From contig JAFFSR010000249.1 in assembly GCA_017163975.1 (NCBI GenBank), forward strand, positions 4,773,001-4,837,000: a stretch of DNA of 64,000 nt. Direction: 5' to 3'. The notes under the pieces were generated by a model, which saw only the letters and a list, made by a program, of their open reading frames with translations, was not told the DNA's origin and made no database searches. Positions 54,350-64,000 of this stretch are shown one piece after another (positions within the stretch are counted from its first letter, which is position 1; every line of letters begins with the position of its first letter). Source of the DNA: Anastatus disparis. Lineage: Eukaryota; Arthropoda; Insecta; Hymenoptera; Eupelmidae. The translations under genes and the position numbers were made by a program.

Positions 54350-56340
54350 GGTGTCCCTTATTTACCAATGTTTTTTTTTCGTTGTGCCGCCCCCTAGATC
54401 TTTAATTTATGCTAAAAAATGAAGATTCTACTCGGAAAAAGTGAGAAAAAGACGTTTTAAACCGTGCCTATTTCGCAAAACGAGATTTTAGTCCACGTAT
54501 ACGCATTATACTTAATCTAACGTATTTCATTCCTCTACTATGTTAAAAAGAGCTTTAAACAGTTCAACTATTAGATTTTTTTATGTAAAATTTAGCATAA
54601 GAACGAAGTTTTACTTATTTTAGATCAAAACGTACATATAGTAAGGTAAGAGACACTTTTGCATTAATTAAGGTCAGTTTTTAAATTATTTTTTGCTTTT
54701 TTGATTAATAATGAAAGTTATTTATGATTTGCCTGATTATTTTGAGTAATAATTTTCAAAAAATAGACATAAAAATTCACAACAATTATAAATTAACATA
54801 TTTTGTACATTATGAAATTTCTAAGATTGTTTCCAAAAACAATTTTTGTTTACAATAGTTGGTTTAAGCGTATGATAATATTTTTTTATAATATTAGGGG
54901 TAACCGGGGTAAATTGGACCCATGGGACAAACCAGACCAGCATTACTTTATATGAATATACGTAAATATTAGAAGATTAAAACTACATAAAAAACTTTAG
55001 CAATAAAAGTAATTCAATGTAACAATATTAAAATCTTATTGGTCAAATAAAAATTTACTATATTTTTACATAAAGTGATGCCGGTCCGATTTCCCGGGGT
55101 CCGATTTACCCCGATTTCCCCTACCTTCAATGTATTCAAGTTTTTAATTAATTTATTAAAAAACTGTACGATTATGCTGACATTGATTCTTTAGTATCCA
55201 ATGCTGCCTTAGAAAAGATCAAAAGGCATTTATGGTACTTAGCCCCTGAGGCAAGTGCTATTTCATTTTTTGATGATGCTTTATCTTTTGAAGTCAGATG
55301 TCAGATGGTTTTATCGTTAGAAAAAGACTTTTACACTGATGATTTACCTCCGAAAAAATACATAATTAATAATCCTACAGATTTAAAAAATTTTAAAATT
55401 CTAGAATTAGATCACTTTATAAATCGTCAATCACTCTTATTTTTTGATAGATTTAATATTAACAAAAACTTTTTGTACACTGATTGTAAGACTTGGTCTA
55501 CTAATGATAATTATTTAAAAGGTTTAGAGATTGTTAAAAATTTACGTGTTGTAAATGATGCTGCTGAAAGAGCTGTAAAACTTACCGAAGATTATATAAA
55601 CAGAACCAAGAATAAAGATCAGAAATTATTCTTGATACAAAATGTATGCCAATTTCGTAAAGATTTTGAAGATGCTAATAAGCAAACAATTGTAAAAAAA
55701 ATAAAATTGCAGGAAAAAGATGATAATTGAAACTTTATCAAAACAACAAAAATTTTAATGAATTTTATTGCTTCATAATGACTATATATGTTTTTATTTA
55801 ATATTATATATTTTTTGAGAATTTTGGTGAATTTTACGTACACGCCCATTCGCTTTTACGTGTTTCCGACATTTTGAAATATACAAAGTATGTTGATTCA
55901 TTCGTTTTGTGAATTTTGATGTCTTATATTCTAAAAATTATTACTCAAAATAATCAGACAAATCATAAATAACATTCATTATTAATAAAAAACAAATAAT
56001 CATTAAAAAAACTGACCTTAACTGATGTAAAAGTGTCTCTTACCTTACTATATGTACGTTTTGATTTAAAATGAGTAAAAATTCGAATTCTATGCCAAAT
56101 TTTACATGAAAAAATGTAATAGTTGAACTGTTTAAAGCTCTTTTTAAACATAGTGGAGAAATGAAATACGTTAGATTAAGTATAACGCGTATACGTGGAC
56201 TAAAATCTCGTTTTGCGAAATAGGCACGGTTTAAAACGTCTTTTTCTCACTTTTTCCGAGTAAAATCTTCATTTTTTAGCATAAATTAAAGATCCAGGGG
56301 CGGCACAACGAAAAAAAAACATTGGTAAATAAGGGACACC

Positions 56341-56344
<4 letters not shown>
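54346..56344. mobile_element. 2.0-kb DNA transposon with about 450-bp inverted ends
   Basis: TTAGGGTGTCCCTTATTTAC on the left and its inverse on the right, both bordered by TA within (TA)n runs. The inverted match continues about 450 bp (for example CGTGCCTATTTCGCAAAACG on both sides) with a few percent divergence. It encloses a partial coding frame at 55152-55730. The superfamily is not assigned. Confidence 0.8.
55152..55730 (+). pseudogene. C-terminal fragment of a transposon protein
   Basis: The frame has no start codon near its beginning. It reads IKRHLWYLAPEASAISFFDD, then SFEVRCQMVLSLEKDF, and in the second half GLEIVKNLRVVNDAAERAVK and LTEDYINRTKNKDQKLFLIQ, ending in a Lys-rich tail. 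The HLWYL ... VVNDxAERxVxL ... TKDxxxxxxLL pattern recurs from memory in uncharacterised transposon proteins of aphids, Hydra and other invertebrates. The N-terminal part, presumably the catalytic core, has been deleted. It lies in the middle of the element with long inverted ends, to which it must belong. Confidence 0.55.
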
Positions 56345-56402
<58 letters not shown>

Positions 56403-56567
56403 TATAAAAATAAAGGGAGAAATAATTTAAAATATTTGTTTTGATCTAAGTCTAAATTATTCTAAAAACCTTACTAATAAATAATACATATATTATCACC
56501 TATCTAATCAATAATAATAATATCATAAATTATAGTATAAAGAAAATATCATATACACATGTGTACA

Positions 56568-56621
<54 letters not shown>

Positions 56622-56639
56622 AATATTAAATAAGAGAAC

Positions 56640-57010
56640 GAGTAGAGTGAATGATTATGCATGAACAGAGTGAGTAAATGCATAAGCGAACACCGCGAAC
56701 GCATCAGAGAACGAAAGCTGCATACGTGAGTAAGTGGGGAAAGCGAACAAGTATATAGGCGAACAGAGTGAATGAGAGTATAAGCGAACAGAGCGAACAC
56801 AATAGAGCGGACGAAGTGTGTAGTGAGTGAGTGGGGAGGACGAACGAGAAGGAAAGCGAACAGAGCGAACAAGTATATAGACGAACGGAGCGAACAAGTA
56901 TATAAGCGAACAGAGCGAACACAATAGAGCGAACAGAGTGTGTGTAGTGAGTGAGTGGGGAGGACGAACGAGAAGGAAGGCGAACGGAGCGAACAAGTGA
57001 GCGGCGGAGA
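56640..57010. repeat. Tandem repeat, about 131-bp period, GCGAAC-rich
   Basis: GAGTGAGTGGGGAGGACGAACGAG occurs in two large units (about 56820 and 56950), each made of shorter GCGAACAGAGCGAACAAGTA modules. Open frames across it on the minus strand are repeats of Leu/Phe/Ser/Ala-rich peptides with no family resemblance. Confidence 0.75.
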
Positions 57011-57095
57011 CGCGAATATACATAGTATTTAAAATTTTCTTCTGTTTAAATCGAATCAAAGGAAAAAGAGAAACTAAAATTCTAAGTTAACGTAA

Positions 57096-57166
<71 letters not shown>

Positions 57167-57376
57167 TATATCAAATTATCTTTGTAAAGATATGTATGTG
57201 TAGATGTATGTATGAATGTAGATATGTGTATACGTGAATAAAAGATTATATTTTACAAATCCAATTTATTAGTGACAAGGTAAGTCCTGGGACGGTAGAC
57301 TGGTTCCCAATAAAAATAAAATAATTTTTGTTGTGAAGAACTCAATTGTCCGAACCAAGTTCGGCCATAACACAAA

Positions 57377-59665
57377 ACTAAAAATGCACTTCTACTTATA
57401 TGTTAGAACTTTTTGTAAATATTCGTGAGAATCTTGTTAATTATTATTCAATTTAAGTCCAACTGATTTCATCCACTAGGATATTGATTCACAAATTGCC
57501 TTAGACTGATCTTCGACTTACTGAAATACAAAGAGACATGAGTTTAGTTATATATCACTGACAATAAGAAAGAATGAATTGAATATTATTATATATCAAT
57601 CTCTATTATATGTTGATTGTAATTATTAATTTAAACGAATTCCAAATTTTTATAAATAATTACATTCAGTTATTGCTGTCATATCATTAGAATCAATGAT
57701 CAATTTTAAGAAAATTTAAATTACGATAACCAATTTCCGTAGAATTATAATGTTTGTTACTAATATGAAAATAATCAAATACATTTGAAAAATATAACAA
57801 GAATTAGAATTATTCATTTTCTGAAACTAAACCTAATAATATACATCAGTAGATACTTCAATCTTATCAAATCTTATTCAATAGAATTTAAGTCAGTGTG
57901 TGTACGCTAAATCTATAAAAGAATATTATCATTTACCTGTTATATACATCCATATTATAATATTATTTACCTGCACTGTTATGAAAAGAATGCTCGTTTA
58001 CCCTGAACTCATACTAATTATTACCTTTAATTGAGAAAAAATTATTACAAAGCATCAGTCTTATTATTATAATATTCTTTTATAAATTTAGTGGATGATA
58101 GACACTGACTTGAATTTCATATATTTATTAATTTTAATTCTATTATAACACACACTGATTTAAATTCCATTGAATGAGATTTGTTAAGATCAAAGTATCC
58201 ACTGATTATTATTAAGTTTAGTTTTAGAAAAGGATTAATTCTAATTCTTGTTATATTTTTCAAATGTATTTGATTACTTTTATATTAGTAACAAACATTA
58301 TAATTCTACGGAAATTGGTTATCGTAATTTAAATTTTCTTAAAATTTGTCATTGATTCTAATGATATGACAGCAATAATTATATGTTATTATGCATAAAA
58401 ACTTGGAATTTATTTAAATGAATAATTACATTCAACATATAATAGAGATTGATATATAATAATATTAAATTTATTTTGTTTTATTGTCAGTGATATATAA
58501 CTAAACTTATGTCTCTTTGTATCTCAGTACGTCGAAGATCTGTCTAAGGCAATTTGTGAATCAATATCCTAGTAGATGAAATCAGTTGAATTAAAATTGA
58601 ATAATAATTAACAATAATCTCATGAATTTACACAAAAAGTTCTAATATATAAGTAGAAGTGCATTTTTAGTTTTGCATCTTGTTATTGATACATCTAAGA
58701 AAAATGTATAGGCATATAAATTTTGTATTCAGTGTATAAGAAATTGAATTTAAATATTGGTTAGTTATAAATTTGAGCTACTTTTACTGTAATAATGCAA
58801 TAACAAATGTGATGAATTATCAGTACAAAGTGGATCGTGTCTTATTATTTCTTGGACTGTTAACATTATTCAATATGTAAAATTATTTCTTGACTAAAAA
58901 TAAAATTAATTATTCTTTAAAGTGTTATTGTATTTTGAGATAGATTATGTTCAGATTATGAAAGAAATAAAGCAAAAATAATTTTACAAATCTTTTCAGT
59001 CAAATAAACAAAGGATATTTTAGTTACTAATCATAATTTTCAAGAAATTCAATGGCATTCCATTTTTTTCTAATAAAAGCATCCATTCTGAATCTTATAA
59101 GAAAAGAATTTTACATAAGTTACCTGTCAACCGTGTGTCATTAGAAATATTAGCAGTATTATATAACCTTGAACTATGGAATAAACAAAAATCTTTTTAA
59201 ATTCAGTATTTAAGTATATTTTTCATGTGCTACGGTGGCACATGATTTGTTAAAAAAATCTCAAGGTTTGGTTAACTTCAAATCTGTCAGAAGATATTTT
59301 TAAATATATTTTAATATTTGTAAAGTATACAACTATTTCTATGAATGCTTGCGAAGGGACATCTGCAACCGATGAGTACAAATTAACATTAAAATGTGTA
59401 AATGTAGCTAAAAATCACAATTTTCAATTACATTTAGATTTTTTAAGAGAGATCGCCCTTTTGCACCACTCTGAAATTTATAGGCTATATTTATACATAT
59501 ATTACCAGCTGCAATGATTTTTTTGGACATGGGACCATGGTTCAAAACCTTGAAAAGTGGTATTTCAATGTTTTAAATGACTTTGGCTCAGCAAATAGCT
59601 ACATCAGCACTTTTAAATTAATTTTTCCTCAAAATTTAGAATATGTTAAAGAAAAAAGTTTTCTA
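57377..59665. mobile_element. Giant palindrome P2, remainder of left arm and intact right arm
   Basis: 57377-58024 is the rest of the left arm; 58025-59665 is the complete right arm (1,641 bp). The left total is 993 + 648 = 1,641 bp, so the arms match in length exactly once the insertion is removed. The centre near 58024 has almost no loop. No gene was recognised in the arms. Confidence 0.85.
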
Positions 59666-59887
59666 GTAATAAATTTCTAAAACGCAACCCAACTGAGTAA
59701 TTTAAGCTTAAAATTAATCAAAAATGTAAAAAATATGGTTTTTGACTAACTTTGAAGGTTCGTAGCTCTAAAAATATGTACTAAAAGAATTCAAAAAAAT
59801 TCTAAGTAGTTTATAATATGAAAAAGAACCATTTTACCAATTTTTAGCAAAAAAAATTTTTTCCTCCCTGATTTCACAGAGAATGGG

Positions 59888-59963
<76 letters not shown>

Positions 59964-61133
59964 AAATAAATAATATTAATTTAAAAATATATTTTACCTG
60001 GATATATTAGATGAGTTTAAAATTATATAAATTTAATTGACAAAAGCAGAGACAAATTAATCTAACACAATTAAAAATTTAAATAATGATATTTTAATAA
60101 TTTTAATAGTAAATTTATAAAATAGATAATAATACTACACTAAAAATTTTAAAAATTTAAAAATCAGATTTATTAAAACTGCCCTAAAATTTGGACAATG
60201 TTTATTTTTAATAACCTATCAAGTTAGCTTTTGTAAATAAATGAAATGAGAATAATTTTTTCTAAGAATTCAAGTTTTATTAAGATTCTTAGTAGAATAC
60301 TAATTTTCGATTTTAAAATAAAAATATTTAGAAAATCTTAAAATGGTTTAGTATTTGAAAAATTTTAATTTAACTATATTTCTAATTTTTTTTTTGAACG
60401 TTTTTCAAAAAGGGTACCCCCCTTTAAGATAGTCAATTTTGCCCTGTCCCTGAAATTTTTGTTTGACCTTGTAACTTTGTTTTGGATAAGAAAAAAATAG
60501 TTTATGTCATATTTGCAGACCGCGACCCCCTCCCCCTGTCCACATCATGGAAAAAATGACTTTTTAACTATTTTTTTTTTCTCCGCATCTAGTCGGTAAA
60601 AAACCTCAAGAAAATCGTGCTTTTTGCTTAAATGGTTACAAATCACGTAGAATTTTTTCATAAAAATTTGATAATGCTATATAACCTAAGAGGATGAATA
60701 AAAAATTCAAACCCTTCCTATTTTCACGGGAAATGCGGTATAGGGCCAATTCTTGCAAAAAAATTTATATTTTGTTTAAAATTACTTGTCTGAATTTTTC
60801 CAGATATTTCCTGTTGGTGCGCCATAGTTGAAAATGCAAAAAACTCATTTTTTCGACGTTTTTGGCTGGTTGTAGCTCATTTGCAGACTTTGTATTATTA
60901 TTTATATTATAAAATTGTATTCTAAAACTTTATTTATGAATTCAATTATGCAATCAAGTCAGAAAAATAAGATTTACAAATATCCACTTCATATTTTTGT
61001 ACGGATCCACATTTTAGATTAGGTATTTAAACACTTCTTTCATGATTTTGTTGATATTTCACTACTTTACATGTGATAAAATCTTTTAAATATTATATTG
61101 CTTTAATAAAAGAAAATGTTTTGGTAAATAAGT
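59666..61133. other. Non-coding stretch with a (TA)n tract
   Basis: Contains (TA)n at 59891-59960. From 60400 to 60900 the sequence is of the kind found in non-coding flanks of transposons (homopurine and homopyrimidine runs, CCCCCTCCCCCTGTCC), but I see no terminal repeats or coding frame. Confidence 0.4.
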
Positions 61134-61400
61134 TGTGGGCACACACACATAGAAATGTGTAGAATATATGTATGCGGTGCGCAAGCGAGCGACGGCAAGT
61201 AAGCCGAGAAGTAGAAGCGTGCGAACTGGTGAGACATAGCGTGCTCAACCTCTGACGAGATAAGTCTCTTCTGTTCACTTGTACTCTCAGGTAATATTTA
61301 AGCAGCGAAATAAAGACGAGGCATACCTTGTATTCACAGAGTCTGGTTTTTTCACCATCCTCTACCTCATCTTCCTTGCATCTTGTGCCCAGAGGCACAC
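61134..61400 (+). repeat. LTR of a retroelement (single copy seen)
   Basis: Starts TGTGGGCACACACACATAGA and ends in CAGAGGCACACA just before a primer binding site. It contains AAATAAAGACGAGGC as a probable polyadenylation signal region. No second LTR occurs in the window to its right, so the element is either truncated or continues past the edge. Confidence 0.6.
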
Positions 61401-61402
61401 AG

Positions 61403-61416
61403 TGGTGACCCCGACG
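61403..61416 (+). other. Primer binding site matching tRNA-Trp
   Basis: TGGTGACCCCGACG is complementary to the 3' end of tRNA-Trp, the primer used by CsRn1-type Gypsy elements and by some retroviruses. Two bases separate it from the LTR end. Confidence 0.65.
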
Positions 61417-62143
61417 ACCAACGAGAGGAAAAGGAGCGGCGAGGCAGCTAGCAGCGACCGGAAAGAAGCGAGCAAAGGCGCCTGAAGCAACACGTGGTTT
61501 TCGTAAAGAAAAAGGTAAAATTTCTGACTACACGTGGCCACGAACAAAGAGCTTAGTCTCTTATAAAATACATAATAAAATATTTTTTTTCTTGTTAAAT
61601 AGAAACAAAGTTTCTTTCAGAAAATAGAAGAGAGACGATAATCTCTAATAAGATAAAATTAAAATAGCTTGTGATGCTCAGTGCGGTGGAGCAAAAATAA
61701 CAAAAATTTTTTTTTGTAAAACTAATAGCGATCGTGCGACTTCTACTAACATAGTTATAAGTTAATATATATAATATAAATAAAAGTGAGAAGCTGAATC
61801 TTTTCGCGATTCACGCAGGCGAGTGGTAATTGGGTTTTTCTTTCTCTTTTATTTTGGGTGGTTATGAGCGCTTCAGGTAAAAGGGAGAGTGCCACTCCAA
61901 AGGACTTGTCCTCTAATCTGGCACTCAAACGGACACCTTGAGGTTGCTTAAAAGGAGAAACCAATAGTAATTAGTAATAATTAATATTTTTTTGTGATTG
62001 CCTGTAAGGATCAGGGGGAGTAATAGGTAAAAACATAACCATACCACGTGCAAAGAGCACGAAAAATATATATGTTTTTTAAGTGCAAAAGCACGTAGAA
62101 CACATATAAGCACGGAAAATACACATTCTTCCCACGTGCTAAA

Positions 62144-62205
<62 letters not shown>

Positions 62206-63463
62206 ATAAAGAATATAGGGTTTCATGGTGTGCAAAAAGCACGGAAAAAAGGCATATAAAAAAGAGTAGCCTTGATTGTGCGGGTGTATAAAAGAGATCG
62301 TAAAAATCGCGAATATATGTGTGCGTAAGAAAAATTTTAGAAAATCGCGAATATAGGTGTGCGTAAAAGAAATTTTAGAAAATCGCGAATATACGTGTTG
62401 TATGTAAAATATTCAAACCGAAAATTCTAGAAACCGTTAGGACGCGAAAATAAAAGTTTGTTTTTCTTTTGAACAAAGCGAAGTGGTTTAAGGTTAAATG
62501 TTAAACGTAAATAAAGTAGAGTCGCGAAAGTAAATAGACAAGTCCTTGAAGAGGATTAAATAACGTTTATTATAATAAAGAAAGATAAACGGAGCGCACA
62601 CATATTTTATTTATATTTTTTAATAGTTTTGTTCTATGATTTTGTTTTATATAATTTATTTCGTGAAGTCACATATATTTTTTTAACAATCTAGTCAAAA
62701 AGAAAAAAAAGACTGATAAGTGTTAAAAGAAATAAATAGGATAGCTCGCTATAAGAAATCGTTTATAGGACATAACCTTAAATCACGACAAATGAATAGT
62801 TTTAAAAGTAATAATATCGAAATGAAGGACGGAAAAGATAACACAGGCCCACAAAATGAAAAAAAATGTCTGAACTTTTGACCGGACATACATATTCCCA
62901 TGTATTTTTCGACGCTGAATCCGAATCTGTAATAAAAATATAGGGTTTTCCTACCTTTTCTCAGAGTTTTATTGAAAAAACCTCATTTTTTACGGTTTTT
63001 TTGCGGTTTTTCGAGTCTAGAAAAAACAAATCATGAGATACGGTTAATTGGACTTCAAAATCGAATTCTACGGGAAAAAATACACGGGAAACCATACCTT
63101 CAAATTTTTTTAACGCGATTCTAGTCCTCTGTATGGGGCTGAAAAGATGAGGAAATCGGTAAAAGTCGAAATTTTGCCTAAAATGGATTTAAACAATATT
63201 AAAATTTAATCATGCGTCTTTTGAAGAGTCGATAAACATTGGAAATACTATCCTGGGGTTTTTCAGATTGCTGATCATGAATTTGAAGTCAGATTGTGTA
63301 AAAACTACTTCTAGAGGGCGGTGACAAGAACTGTATATGGTAAATTTATCGATTTTTTAAAAATTTTACGTCTGAAATACTAATTTTAGAGTCTTTCACA
63401 GCATTGACTGTAAATTCAAGATATTAACTTAGCCTATTGTGTACGTTAAACTTAACATTTTGT
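61417..63463. other. LTR element leader and unassigned sequence
   Basis: No gag or pol frame follows the primer site. A three-copy, roughly 38-bp tandem repeat (ATCGCGAATATANGTGTGCG) lies at about 62307-62400, and (TA)n at 62145-62200. 62.85-63.46 kb resembles the 3' flank of the transposon gene at the window edge. Confidence 0.45.
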
Positions 63464-64000
63464 CTATGTTTGTCTCTTTCTCTCTCTCTCTCTTCCGATG
63501 TTTTTTTTAAATTGGCTTACGCTTACGTACACGTTTCTCTTCGAATGACCGATGTAGTGGATTTCTGACACGTTTTTGTCCTTTTTCGCAGCTGTTTCTC
63601 TTTTTATCATCCAGCAGTAATCTGCTAACATGTTGATACCCCAGTTTCCTTGAAATCTACGTTCAAACTCCTTTAAATCTTGGTGAAATCGTTCACCATG
63701 CTCTTCACTAAAGTCTCCGTTATTTTCAGGAAACTGATCAACGTGTGAATCAAGAAAATGAAGTTTTAAGTTCATTAGACAACCCAATTTTTCAAAATTA
63801 CGTACCATTCTTTTCACAATAGCTTTATAATTCGTGTCTTTGGCATTACCCAAAAAATTTCGTCGATACCTCTTTAAAACTTGACCATGCTGCCTTTTCA
63901 ACATCAGTCATGCTTTGTTCAAAGTTTTCGTCTCTAAATAAAGTTCGGATTTCAGGACCATCAAAAATACCTTCATTTAATTTAGCATCAGATTTATGAG
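63464..64000 (-). pseudogene. Transposon-associated protein, frameshifted, runs off the window
   Basis: From the edge, one frame reads EGIFDGPEIRTLFRDENFEQ and DVEKAAWSSFKEVSTKFFG. A shift in the T-run near 63850-63860 moves to the frame at 63464-63904, which continues LGCLMNLKLHFLDSHVDQF, EEHGERFHQDLKEFERRFQG and NMLADYCWMIKRE. This LGCxMSxKxHFLxSHxDxFPxN ... EHGERFHQDI ... NMLADYCW series is a very common uncharacterised protein of transposon-like repeats in insects and Hydra. Its mechanism is unknown to me. The C-terminus ends in a (GA)n-encoded RERERKRQT tail that is probably not original. Confidence 0.65.

Larger units (their letters stand above)
53041..57372. mobile_element. TG...CA element with CAAA duplication inside P2 (solo-LTR candidate)
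   Basis: Begins TGTGACATCCCATGGAAC and ends GTTCGGCCATAACA. CAAA is found on both sides (53037-53040, 57373-57376), while the uninterrupted opposite arm of P2 has a single CAAA. TG...CA ends plus a 4-bp duplication are the signature of an LTR retroelement integrase product. No internal coding region or second LTR was recognised, so I read it as a solo LTR of about 2.3 kb enlarged by a 2.0-kb transposon (54346-56344). No frame in it is convincing. Confidence 0.65.

Noticed and set aside
56549..57059. Overlapping minus-strand frames rich in Leu, Phe, Ser and Ala
   Set aside because: They derive from the GCGAAC tandem repeat and adjoining (TA)n; all three frames give similar low-complexity peptides.
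61925..62242. Minus-strand frames containing Tyr-Ile repeats
   Set aside because: Translation of a (TA)n tract.

Overview
The window is AT-rich, repeat-dominated eukaryotic DNA, most likely from an insect. A parasitoid or other hymenopteran, or a hemipteran, is a guess from the kinds of element present. I see no intact host gene and nothing bacterial. Almost every recognisable stretch is a transposable element or an endogenous virus-like element, most are decayed, and many are nested inside each other.

Layout. 0.6-1.1 kb is a 218-bp tandem repeat and 1.24-1.31 kb a tRNA-like sequence. 2.2-13.7 kb is a decayed Polinton/Maverick (adintovirus-like) element with all recognised genes on the minus strand: protein-primed DNA polymerase B, a packaging-ATPase remnant, two conserved small proteins, a parvovirus-type phospholipase A2 protein, a retrovirus-type integrase, penton-like minor capsid, a basic core-like protein, double-jelly-roll major capsid, a protein of unknown function, an adenovirus-type cysteine protease and a terminal unknown ORF. 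Most carry stops or frameshifts, and the major capsid gene also holds a 401-bp TTAA-type MITE. 14.5-17.5 kb holds foldback MITEs. 17.6-23.3 kb is a CR1/Jockey-group LINE. 23.9-27.8 kb is a broken DDE transposon. 29.7-35.4 kb is a Ty3/Gypsy pol remnant interrupted by two TTAA insertions, with a gag-like zinc knuckle beyond its integrase. 35.7-40.9 kb carries two Helitron-like 3' ends, a 5'-truncated LINE and a spliced RPA/OB-fold-like gene fragment.

42.3-50.65 kb is the structural highlight: a non-autonomous LTR element (LARD-like) with 265-bp LTRs, a polypurine tract, a candidate ATATA target duplication and about 4 kb of non-coding interior. Its 3' LTR is split by a 3.79-kb near-perfect palindrome; the 5' LTR is the matching empty site. 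52.0-59.7 kb is a second giant palindrome (arms about 1.64 kb). Its left arm was split by a 4.3-kb TG...CA element with CAAA duplications, and the intact right arm again preserves the empty site. That inserted element in turn holds a 2.0-kb transposon with about 450-bp inverted ends. 61.1-61.4 kb is an LTR with a tRNA-Trp-type primer binding site, and the right edge carries a frameshifted transposon-type gene running off the window.

The genes do not form a host pathway. The Polinton genes once formed a self-replicating, capsid-encoding module. The rest is a layered record of insertions whose relative ages can be read from the nesting.
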